Source of the DNA: an uncultured Victivallis sp.
GTDB lineage: Bacteria; Verrucomicrobiota; Lentisphaeria; Victivallales; Victivallaceae
Direction: 5' to 3'
DNA length: 38,567 bases
NCBI RefSeq assembly: GCF_944391105.1
Contig: NZ_CALXSK010000041.1
Span: 1 to 38,567, forward strand
Shown here: positions 7,229-14,095 of the stretch, one piece after another
Numbering within the stretch: the first letter of the stretch is position 1
Layout: every line of letters starts with the position of its first letter
Position numbers and translations under genes: made by a program
Notes under the pieces: generated by a model
What the model was told of the DNA's origin: nothing
Database searches by the model: none
What the model saw: the letters and a program-made list of their open reading frames with translations, nothing else

Positions 7229-8338
7229 ATGAGTGCCCTGATTACGACGCCGCTCACGGAATATGAGATCGAACTTGGTGCGAAAATGGTTCCGCGCGCT
7301 GGCTGGAATGTCCCGCTCTCCTACCCGGAGGGTATCGTCGCCGAACACCGCCACACCCGGACGCTCTGTTCCGTGTTCGATCTGTGCGCATCGGGCAAGC
7401 TGCGCGTCGCCGGGGAGGGCGCGGCGGCGGCGCTTGACGGCTGGTTTGCCCGTCCGGTCGCGGATCTTGAACCGGGCCGCTGCCGCCGGAATCTTCTGCT
7501 CAACGAGAAGGGCGGCGTCCTCGGAGCTCCGCTCGTCGCCCGGATGGCAGAAGAGGATTTCCTGTTGCTCGCCGAACCGGAATTCGATGCGGGGGGGCTC
7601 GGAAGGATTCGCGAACTTTGCGCGGGAAGAGGCGTTGAAACCCTGGATCTCACAAGGCTTCTTGCCCAGCTTGCGCTTGCCGGGCCGAAGTCTCGCGTCG
7701 TGCTGGAAGAAGAGCTCCACGTGCACGACCTGCCCGATTACGGTTGTGTCCGGACGGTGGAAGTGGACGGATTCCGGGCAATTGCCGTCCACGCCGGTTC
7801 GACCGGAGAGGATGCGTTTTCGCTGCTCTTCAACCTCGACTACGCCGATCAGCTCTGGGATCTGCTGCTTGAAACAGAACCGGTCATGCCTGCGGGGTAC
7901 GGCGCGAGGGAGTCGCTGCGGCTTGAGATGGGATTCCCCGCCTGCGGAAGTGAACTTACGGCTGAATTCACCCCGGCTGAATCGGGACTTGGAACACTGC
8001 TGCATCCGGAGGAGCCGCGCGAATTTATCGGCAGGGCCGCTCTCGGTTCCCGGTTTCCGGAACAGCGGCTCTTCGGCGTGCGGCTTGACGGGCGGCGCGC
8101 GGCACGGGAGGGGGCGCTTGTGCTGAATGCGCGCGACGAAGTGATCGGCAGGGTGACCTCCGGAAGTTTCTGTCCGTCGCTCGATACGGCGGCGGCGCTC
8201 TGTCGTCTGGTGGCAGCCTGCGTGGAGCCGGAGGAGCTGCTCCGGTTTGAAGTTTCAGGCGCGGTGTTGACCGGGAAGATCGCGCCTCTGCCGTTCTACG
8301 ACGGCGGTTCGGCGCCGGGCGAGTGGTGGCTGCCGTGA
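7229..8338 (+). CDS. GcvT-like (aminomethyltransferase family) protein, folate-site Asp missing
   Basis: A 369-residue member of the GcvT/YgfZ fold, of full GcvT length. The N-terminus TPLTEYEIELGAKMVPRAGW and GIVAEHRHTRTLCSVFDL follow glycine cleavage T-protein closely, and a C-terminal barrel-like segment ends in FYDGG. However, the block that reads GGVIDDLIV in true T-proteins is GGVLGAPLV here (about residues 90-100), so the Asp that contacts tetrahydrofolate is lost. The Tyr before it is also changed, to Arg. No gcvH or gcvP is nearby. It is therefore more likely a divergent folate-binding or YgfZ-like helper than a working aminomethyltransferase. It is co-transcribed with rpe (3-base gap) and is followed by two membrane proteins. 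Confidence 0.75.
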   Translation: MSALITTPLTEYEIELGAKMVPRAGWNVPLSYPEGIVAEHRHTRTLCSVFDLCASGKLRVAGEGAAAALDGWFARPVADLEPGRCRRNLLLNEKGGVLGAPLVARMAEEDFLLLAEPEFDAGGLGRIRELCAGRGVETLDLTRLLAQLALAGPKSRVVLEEELHVHDLPDYGCVRTVEVDGFRAIAVHAGSTGEDAFSLLFNLDYADQLWDLLLETEPVMPAGYGARESLRLEMGFPACGSELTAEFTPAESGLGTLLHPEEPREFIGRAALGSRFPEQRLFGVRLDGRRAAREGALVLNARDEVIGRVTSGSFCPSLDTAAALCRLVAACVEPEELLRFEVSGAVLTGKIAPLPFYDGGSAPGEWWLP

Positions 8339-8340
8339 AA

Positions 8341-8688
8341 ATGCTGGCGTTTCCGCTGATCCTGACGGCAATTGCGCTTGCGGCAAGCTGGCCGCTCTTC
8401 TTCCGTCGCTGGAAATACAACCGGTATTTGTGGGTTTTGAGTTCGATTTTCGTTGTCGCGCTCGGGGCCTGGTCGATGCTCTATTTCCGGTTTGAGCGAA
8501 ACTATGCCGTCCGGGCCGAGGCGGAGGCGGTCAAGGCGACGCGCGATGCGCTCGTCTCGGGGGTCGATCCGCGCACATTGGCCGATGCGTTCGAGAAACT
8601 TGATCGGAGTGAATCGTTTGAAGCGGGCGGTGTGCGTGCACGCTACCGGCTCTGGTATGAAGCCGTGAAAGGAGTGACGCAACAATGA
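8341..8688 (+). CDS. Small membrane protein of unknown function
   Basis: A 115-residue protein I do not recognise. Two hydrophobic segments (about 1-20 and 32-50, the second ending in SMLYF) are followed by a charged, probably helical tail rich in Glu, Ala and Arg (RAEAEAVKATRDALVSGV). The start codon is uncertain: GTG at 8335 overlaps the previous stop, and ATG at 8341 follows it; neither has a strong ribosome site, so translation is probably coupled. It overlaps the next gene by ATGA. The pairing with another two-helix protein suggests a small membrane complex, but this is inference only. Confidence 0.65.
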   Translation: MLAFPLILTAIALAASWPLFFRRWKYNRYLWVLSSIFVVALGAWSMLYFRFERNYAVRAEAEAVKATRDALVSGVDPRTLADAFEKLDRSESFEAGGVRARYRLWYEAVKGVTQQ

Positions 8689-9122
8689 ACGCCCTTGCTC
8701 TCGGTTTGCTTTATCTGCTGCTTCTGATGGGGCTTTTTCTGGTTCTGCCGGTCTGGGTGATTGTGCGGGTGAAGCTGCCGCTGCTGTCGAAGATCCTGTT
8801 CGGCTTCAACTACTTCGCTTTGATTGCGGTCATCTCGATGCACCTTGGCGCAATCGGGAGTCTGTTTCAGGCAAACCGCGCGGCGCGGGAGGACCTGCAT
8901 GTTCTCATCCGCGAACTGCGGAGCCGTCCCGCTGCGGAGATCGTGCCTGTTCTCGACGAACGGCTTTCTGCCGAAGCGGGCGGCGGCGTTCCGTTCTCCG
9001 AACGGTTTCCCGATCCGGAGGGGGAGAAAAACGACCGGAAAACGCTCCCGCCGCCGGAGCCCCCCGAGGTGCAGTGTCCGGCCAGGAGCGTGATGGGTCT
9101 GCCCGGCTGCGGCCCGCGGTAA
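8685..9122 (+). CDS. Membrane protein of unknown function
   Basis: A 145-residue protein, not recognised. Two transmembrane helices (about 5-30 and 38-58) are followed by a cytoplasmic or periplasmic tail. The tail is first helical and charged (REDLHVLIRELRSR), then Pro/Glu-rich and low in complexity (KTLPPPEPPEV). It overlaps the upstream gene by four bases (ATGA), a sign of coupled translation, and is the last gene of the rpe operon. Its layout of two helices plus a soluble tail mirrors that of its upstream partner, so the two may have arisen by duplication or form a heteromer. Confidence 0.65.
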   Translation: MNALALGLLYLLLLMGLFLVLPVWVIVRVKLPLLSKILFGFNYFALIAVISMHLGAIGSLFQANRAAREDLHVLIRELRSRPAAEIVPVLDERLSAEAGGGVPFSERFPDPEGEKNDRKTLPPPEPPEVQCPARSVMGLPGCGPR

Positions 9123-9135
9123 AGGACCGCTTTTT
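9116..9135 (+). terminator. Intrinsic terminator of the rpe operon
   Basis: GCGGT (9116-9120), loop AAAGG, ACCGC (9126-9130), then TTTTT. The hairpin includes the stop codon of the preceding gene. It works only in the rightward direction, where it meets the leftward ribB gene. Confidence 0.65.
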
Positions 9136-9746
9136 CAGCGTCCCGAGGCGAGGCGATACTGTCTCAGAGCTTCGACGCTGCCCATCTTGAGATTGAATTT
9201 CCGCTTGAACTCCAGCAGTTGCGGCAGTCGCGCCATCGTGCCGTCCGGATTCAGAATTTCGCACAGCACGCCGCCCGGCGGGAGACCCGCGAGTCGGGCG
9301 AGGTCGACGGCCGCTTCGGTGTGGCCGGGGCGTTCAAGCACGCCGCCGGGCCGGGCGATGAGCGGGAAAACGTGTCCCGGCGTGTAGAAGTCGTCGAGCG
9401 TGGCGTTTTCCTCCATGAGTTTGCGTACGGTCGTCGCGCGGTCGAAGGCGGAGACTCCCGTGGTCGTCCCCTCGACCGCGTCGACACTCTGCGTGAAGCA
9501 GGTGCAGCGCGGATCGTGTTTCCCCGCGGGCTGAGCGAGGCCGAGACGCGCGGCGATCTCCGGCGCGAGCGGCACACAGAAAAGCCCGCGTGCGTGCGTA
9601 ATCATGAAGTTTACGGTCGCCGCATCGGTTTTTGCCGCCGGCGCGATGAGGTCCCCCTCATTTTCCCGGTTTTCGTCATCCGTGATGATGACGATTTCAC
9701 CGCGGCCGTATGCCGCGATCAACTCTTCGACCGGATCGAATTCCAT
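9135..9746 (-). CDS. ribB: 3,4-dihydroxy-2-butanone 4-phosphate synthase
   Basis: Converts ribulose 5-phosphate into formate and 3,4-dihydroxy-2-butanone 4-phosphate, one of the two precursors of riboflavin. It is a 203-residue stand-alone enzyme with no GTP cyclohydrolase II domain. Motifs are intact: DDENRENEGDLI (about 23-34) with the acidic metal and substrate residues, the HARGLFCVPL block, VEGTTTGVSAFDRA, and the C-terminal PGHTEAAVDL with its catalytic His. AGGAGG lies about eight bases before the ATG. It is controlled by the FMN riboswitch and terminator just upstream and appears monocistronic. Its substrate is also that of the rpe product transcribed toward it, though the two genes are on opposite strands. 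Confidence 0.95.
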   Translation of the reverse strand: MEFDPVEELIAAYGRGEIVIITDDENRENEGDLIAPAAKTDAATVNFMITHARGLFCVPLAPEIAARLGLAQPAGKHDPRCTCFTQSVDAVEGTTTGVSAFDRATTVRKLMEENATLDDFYTPGHVFPLIARPGGVLERPGHTEAAVDLARLAGLPPGGVLCEILNPDGTMARLPQLLEFKRKFNLKMGSVEALRQYRLASGR

Positions 9747-9786
9747 CTTTCATTCCTCCTGTTGTTTGCAGGGGTGTTCAGGCAGG

Positions 9787-9815
9787 AAAAAGAGAACCCC
9801 CGGACAAACCGGGGG
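9787..9815 (-). terminator. Riboswitch-controlled intrinsic terminator before ribB
   Basis: On the minus strand, CCCCCGG, loop TTTGT, CCGGGGG (arms 9809-9815 and 9797-9803), followed by TTCTCTTTTT. It sits between the FMN aptamer and the ribB start, the expected place for a transcriptional off-switch. A further perfect hairpin with GCGGAGC/GCTCCGC arms (9831-9849) lies between it and the aptamer. Confidence 0.8.
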
Positions 9816-9857
9816 CGGAACGGCATCGCCGCGGAGCCGGATGCTCCGCTTTCTCCT

Positions 9858-9977
9858 GTCCTCTCTCATCCAGACTGTCACTGTCGGCACCGGAATCTCA
9901 CCGGTTCAGCTTCCGTTTTGCGGAAGGTCGCGGGCTTGTCGTACCGCCGGTGGGGAGTTGCACCCCGCCCCGAAGAC
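9858..9977 (-). ncRNA. FMN riboswitch (RFN element)
   Basis: On the minus strand the conserved RFN sequence is readable almost throughout: TTCGGGGCGGGGTGCAACTC, CCCACCGGCGGTA, GCCCGCGA, GGTGAGATTCCGGTGCCGAC, AGTGACAGTCTGGATGAGAG. The closing stem P1 is formed by GTCTTC (9977-9972) and GAGGAC (9863-9858). Binding of FMN should favour the terminator at 9787-9815 and switch ribB off when flavin is plentiful. Confidence 0.97.
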
Positions 9978-9985
9978 GTCGCTTT

Positions 9986-10014
9986 ACAATATCACATTTT
10001 TCCCGCGTTGTCAA
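9986..10014 (-). promoter_or_regulatory. Promoter of the ribB leader
   Basis: On the minus strand, consensus -35 TTGACA (10014-10009), 17 bases, -10 TATTGT (9991-9986). Transcription would begin near 9979, directly at the 5' edge of the riboswitch. Confidence 0.8.
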
Positions 10015-10023
10015 GCGGTTTTG

Positions 10024-12168
10024 TTACGCCTTTTGCCAGAGTGCGGTGCAGCCGGGGGAGAGCGAGCCGGCCAGCAGCGTGAAGTTTTCCGGAATTTCCG
10101 CCGCAACGGGATTCGAACCGAAGTTGGCCGCGAAGAGCCAGCAGCCGTCGCCGTTCCGGAATTCGACCATGCGCAGCAGTTCCGGCTGCGGAATCCGGCG
10201 GAAAACCGGCTCTTCCAGCTGCCCGCCGGCGGCGACCGCGTATCCATTGTCGAGCAGAAGTTCGCCGGGGAGGGGGCGGCAGGGGCAGGTTTTCCCGCCG
10301 CAGCTGATCTCATCGATTCCGAGAGACCCCATCCACGGACCGTGCTGGTGGCGGATGATGGCGCCGGAGCGCCCCGCCTTCCGCCGGATGAGCAGATTCT
10401 TTCCGCCATAGAGCAGGAATACATTCAGTTCACCGTCAATGGAGAGCCGGTCGGCGGCGACAACGTGCTCCTCCGCGTGTTCCGGGTGTCCGGCAAGCGT
10501 GAATTCGTTTCCGCCGGGGATGCGGTAAGTGCGGGTTTCCCCGTTGAAGAGATCGTTCGGGATCCGGAGATTCATTCCGCTGACCTCCTGGAGAGTCGCC
10601 TCCTTGATCATTTCCGCATATTCGAGAAAAAGCATCGTTTTCCCGTCGGGGAGTGCGGCGCAGGCGCTCTTGTGGCGCGCGTAACTGTAGACGCCTTCCC
10701 CCTCGCCGTGCGGATCGTTTTCGATCCAGTCGGCCGTGCCCGAGTTCACGAAGCCGCCGGGGAAGAGCTCATGACCGCTCTCGCCCTGGGTCGCTTCCGG
10801 CGTGTTCCCGCTGCGGATCACGCCGCGCAGATTCCCCTGCCACTCAGCCATGTCGCTGCGGTCTGCCGGGACGCAGAGTCCGGTCGGCCCCTGACCTCCG
10901 TGCCAGACGAAGGAGCGCACGGCATCGCCGTCGCGCAGGAACGTCGCACCGTGGTACTCGTCCTGCCAGACGTCCGGCGGATTGGGCACAGAGGCGGCGG
11001 CGTGATCCGCGATCGGGAATTTCCTGCGCCAGTACGCCCCGTAGGAGAGCGTGAGGATCGCATCCGATTCGAGCCGCGTGAAGTAGTAGTAACTCACATC
11101 CCGCAACTGCGCGAGCCGCCGGGTGTAGAATCCGCCGTCACGGTTGTAGGCCGCTTCTGTTCGGACGATTTCGAGCCACCCCTTCTCGAACTCCGCCGCA
11201 TCGGCGTCCCCGAGAAAATCGGCCGCAAAGAGCCACATCGGAATCGCATAGTCCTGGCAATAGGTGTAACGCGCGCGCGTGTCGCCGCCGATCCGCAGCA
11301 GTCGTCCGTCCGGAAAGAGAAAGTGTTTTACGCGGTTCCAGAGTTCCCGCACGTGCAGATAGAGTTCCGGAGGCGCGGCATAGTTGCGCTCCCGGCAGTA
11401 GAAGTGCAGCATCGCGAGGTTCGAGAGGCAGATCACCATGTAGCCGACATTCAGATAACCGTGGTGATCGAGCGACCAGTTCGGCGTGAAGTTGAATCCG
11501 ACGTGGTATTCGCGCAGAGCTTTGCCGTTGTATTTCGTCTCGCCCGCGGCGTCGAGCGGATGGGAGAGCCCGTTCAGCAGAAATTCCGCTGCTCTGGCGC
11601 GGTACTCCGCCGCGCGAGGAGCGTCAGGGTAATCGAATGCGGCGCGCAGCAGAAAGCCTCCGTTCCAGATGTTCGATTCGGGTTTGTTTTTTCCGGTGGA
11701 GTTGAGCATTCCGGCCACGACCGGGTAGTGGTCGAGCAGCCAGTCCGACTCGCACAGCACGAGACGGCGCAGCTTCGCGGTGTCCTCCTCAGTCAGCCGG
11801 TCGCGGATCGCGTTCAGACCGTGACTCATACGCTCGAGCCCGAGCACGCTGATCCAGTGGCAGCCCCACCGTCTGCCGTCGGTCGCCGGGAAATCCCCCG
11901 TGAGATGGGTCGCCATCGCATAGCGCAACAGCGCCAGCGCGGTGTTCTCTGCCTCATCGCGCTGCTTCTCATCGAGTTCCGGCGCTGTGGAAAGCACTGC
12001 CAGCGCGGCGAATACATTCAGATTGCTCTGGGTCGGCCAGTGGGCCGATTCGCCGGTCCCGTAGAACGCAAGCTCGGAACGTCCAGCCGGCCGGCGCAGA
12101 TACCCGGGCAGTTTCACCAGCCACGGTTTCATGGTTTCGACGTAATTCGCGGCGCTGATCTTCCTCAT
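10024..12168 (-). CDS. Uncharacterised large protein, probably carbohydrate-active with helical toroid and beta domain
   Basis: I do not recognise a named family. In 714 residues, the first ~420 are helix-rich with many Trp, Tyr and His, in the manner of an (alpha/alpha)6 toroid of polysaccharide lyases and hydrolases (YGTGESAHWPTQSNL, NIWNGGFLLRAAFDYP, EYHVGFNFTPNWSLDHHGY, YTYCQDYAIPMWLFAADFL). The last ~250 look like an all-beta domain (FVWHGGQGPTGLCVPADR, GVYSYARHKSACAALPDGK). This order resembles heparinase II/III-like and PL8/PL12-like enzymes, but I see no decisive catalytic motif. No signal peptide is visible, so it should be cytoplasmic. The start at 12168 was chosen because AGGAG lies eight bases upstream; a GTG at 12177 is in frame but overlaps that site. 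A weak -10 (TATATT) lies upstream. Confidence 0.7.
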   Translation of the reverse strand: MRKISAANYVETMKPWLVKLPGYLRRPAGRSELAFYGTGESAHWPTQSNLNVFAALAVLSTAPELDEKQRDEAENTALALLRYAMATHLTGDFPATDGRRWGCHWISVLGLERMSHGLNAIRDRLTEEDTAKLRRLVLCESDWLLDHYPVVAGMLNSTGKNKPESNIWNGGFLLRAAFDYPDAPRAAEYRARAAEFLLNGLSHPLDAAGETKYNGKALREYHVGFNFTPNWSLDHHGYLNVGYMVICLSNLAMLHFYCRERNYAAPPELYLHVRELWNRVKHFLFPDGRLLRIGGDTRARYTYCQDYAIPMWLFAADFLGDADAAEFEKGWLEIVRTEAAYNRDGGFYTRRLAQLRDVSYYYFTRLESDAILTLSYGAYWRRKFPIADHAAASVPNPPDVWQDEYHGATFLRDGDAVRSFVWHGGQGPTGLCVPADRSDMAEWQGNLRGVIRSGNTPEATQGESGHELFPGGFVNSGTADWIENDPHGEGEGVYSYARHKSACAALPDGKTMLFLEYAEMIKEATLQEVSGMNLRIPNDLFNGETRTYRIPGGNEFTLAGHPEHAEEHVVAADRLSIDGELNVFLLYGGKNLLIRRKAGRSGAIIRHQHGPWMGSLGIDEISCGGKTCPCRPLPGELLLDNGYAVAAGGQLEEPVFRRIPQPELLRMVEFRNGDGCWLFAANFGSNPVAAEIPENFTLLAGSLSPGCTALWQKA

Positions 12169-12343
12169 GACTGTCACTCCTGAACGGTTGTTTCCGGATT
12201 GTCTGTTTGATCACGGGGAATAATATAGGCCGGATTTTCCGTTTGGGAATGGATCATTGTGCTGTTTTCATGAATATTGATCCTGTTTGCAGGATGTTTC
12301 ATCATGATTTTCGGAAAGCCGTGTCCGTGAACCGGCGGATGCG

Positions 12344-13882
12344 TCACGCCTCCTCTTCGCCGCCGGTTTCGCAGGCGAGGACGGTGACGGTTTTCGCAAG
12401 GGTTTCGGGATCGGCGAGCACCATCAGGCCGTCGTGCGCTTCGATCACGGTACTGCCGTGCGGGACGACGAATTCGCGTCCGCGTCGGATCAGCAGCACG
12501 AGCGCCCCCTTCGGCAGCCCGAGTTCCGCGAGCTTCCGGCCGATGTACGGTGCGCATGGCAGGACTTCGAATTCACGCATGTCGCCGTTGAGCGTTCCGG
12601 AGTTTTCAAATTCGAGCGGAACGCGCGGCGAGACCTTGAGCGGTTTGTCGAGCTTGAGTTTTTTCGCAAACGGCATGAGCGTCTTGCCCTGCACCAGAAC
12701 CGAGGTGAGAACGATGAAGAAGACGATGTTGAACATCTTCCATGCGTCCGGCAGATGCGCCATGAGCGGATAGGTCGCGAGCATGATCGGGGCGCCGCCG
12801 CGCAGCCCGACCCAGGAGACGAAGAGCCGCTCCTTCATCGTGAATCTGCTGCCGAGCATGCAGAGAAACACCGCCGCAGGCCGCGCGACGACCATCAGGA
12901 ACAGCGCGATCGCCAATCCAGGTATCGCCACATCCGGCAGCTGCTTCGGGAACGAGAGCAGCCCGAGCATGCCGAAGAGCATCACCTGCATGAGCCAGCC
13001 GATGCCGTCGTGGAAACGGCCGATGCCGTGCTGGTAGATGAACTTGCTGTTGCCCATGACCACCCCCGCGACGTAGACGGCCATGTAGCCGTTGCCCCAG
13101 AAGGCTTCACTTGCGCCGAAGGTCAGCAGAACCACGCCGATTCCGAGCACATAATAAAGGCCATCATACTCGAAGTCGATCCGGTTGAAGAGCCAGACCG
13201 CCAGCCTGGCGGCAAGAAAACCGTAAAAGACGCCGAGTGACATCTTCACGAGGAACGACGGCAGAATCATCCAGTAGGAGTTCTCCCCGGGGGAGAGGAT
13301 CATCCCCACCATGAAGATTGTGAGGAATGCGGCCATCGGGTCGTTGCTGCCGGACTCATATTCGAGCAGCGGCTGGAGTTTCCCTTTCAGACTCACGCTG
13401 CGGCCGCGCAGGATCGCGAAAACCGCCGCCGCATCGGTCGAGGATACGATCGCACCGAGCAGCAGACACCATTCAAACGACGGTTTCTGCGAAAAACCGA
13501 GATTGCCCGGGAGATAGTGAAAGCCCGCCGTGAAGAGCGCGAAGGTGAAGAGTCCCACGAACAATGCCGTTAAAAGCACTCCGAGACTCGAAAGCACGCT
13601 GCCGTAGCCGAGCACGTTCCGGATCGATTTCCATGAGGTGTCATATCCGCCAGAGTAGAGGATGAATGCCATCGCGATGCTGCCGATCGTGTTGGCGGCC
13701 GTCGCGTTGTCAAAATCGACGATCTTCAGAAAATCGGTTCCGGCAAGCATTCCCACGCCGAGAAAGACGAGCAGAACCGGCATGTTCAGCCGACTCGAAA
13801 GTTTGCTTGAGCATGCGCCCGCCAGAATCAGAAGCGCGGTGATCGCAAGATAGACGGGGAAATTTGTGACAATATCATTCAT
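12344..13882 (-). CDS. Potassium/proton antiporter, CvrA/NhaP2 type
   Basis: Inner-membrane cation/proton antiporter of the CPA1 group, expected to expel K+ or Na+ in exchange for H+. About 12 hydrophobic segments occupy residues ~5-390. The ion-binding helix carries ESGSNDPMAAFLTI, the form seen in NhaP2/CvrA, and SSTDAAAVFAIL precedes it. The C-terminal ~100 residues form a soluble regulatory domain of TrkA-C type (EFEVLPCAPYIGRKLAELGL, VLLIRRGREFVVPHGST). 512 residues is slightly shorter than E. coli CvrA. The ATG at 13882 was chosen because it begins just before the first helix; an in-frame extension upstream to 13969 would cross the promoter. Only a poor ribosome site (GGAG, 13 bases away) is present. 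Monocistronic, leftward. Confidence 0.88.
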   Translation of the reverse strand: MNDIVTNFPVYLAITALLILAGACSSKLSSRLNMPVLLVFLGVGMLAGTDFLKIVDFDNATAANTIGSIAMAFILYSGGYDTSWKSIRNVLGYGSVLSSLGVLLTALFVGLFTFALFTAGFHYLPGNLGFSQKPSFEWCLLLGAIVSSTDAAAVFAILRGRSVSLKGKLQPLLEYESGSNDPMAAFLTIFMVGMILSPGENSYWMILPSFLVKMSLGVFYGFLAARLAVWLFNRIDFEYDGLYYVLGIGVVLLTFGASEAFWGNGYMAVYVAGVVMGNSKFIYQHGIGRFHDGIGWLMQVMLFGMLGLLSFPKQLPDVAIPGLAIALFLMVVARPAAVFLCMLGSRFTMKERLFVSWVGLRGGAPIMLATYPLMAHLPDAWKMFNIVFFIVLTSVLVQGKTLMPFAKKLKLDKPLKVSPRVPLEFENSGTLNGDMREFEVLPCAPYIGRKLAELGLPKGALVLLIRRGREFVVPHGSTVIEAHDGLMVLADPETLAKTVTVLACETGGEEEA

Positions 13883-13940
13883 ATGAGAGTCTGCTCCAGA
13901 TACAGAAAAATGTGATGAATTTCGATTCGGATAATTCGAT

Positions 13941-13969
13941 AAAATACTACCGGCTGAAAGGCTTTTCAA
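13941..13969 (-). promoter_or_regulatory. Promoter of the antiporter gene
   Basis: On the minus strand, -35 TTGAAA (13969-13964), 17 bases, -10 TATTTT (13946-13941). An inverted repeat ATCCGG-N9-CCGGAT (13976-13996) sits just upstream of the -35 and could be a regulator site for this gene or the divergent CDF gene. I found no convincing rightward promoter in 13883-14095. Confidence 0.55.
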
Positions 13970-14095
13970 GAAGAAATCCGGATATTTTCACCGGATTCTC
14001 CGTGGTTTTTACTGGAAAAAAAAGCAGGAACGGCTATTTTAATAAGAATATCTGGAACCGTTCGCGACGATTCCGGAGCCAGTACCAGAGAAACC

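Noticed and set aside
6374..8005. 543-codon minus-strand frame
   Set aside because: Antisense to rpe and the GcvT-like gene, both with recognisable motifs.
9604..12183. 859-codon open frame on the plus strand
   Set aside because: It crosses the ribB start, the FMN riboswitch and its terminator on the opposite strand, and mirrors the 714-residue gene. No motifs and no ribosome site.
12280..12295. Hairpin ATCCTG-TTTG-CAGGAT after the antiporter gene, considered as a terminator
   Set aside because: No T-run follows on either strand. It could be chance or a processing site.
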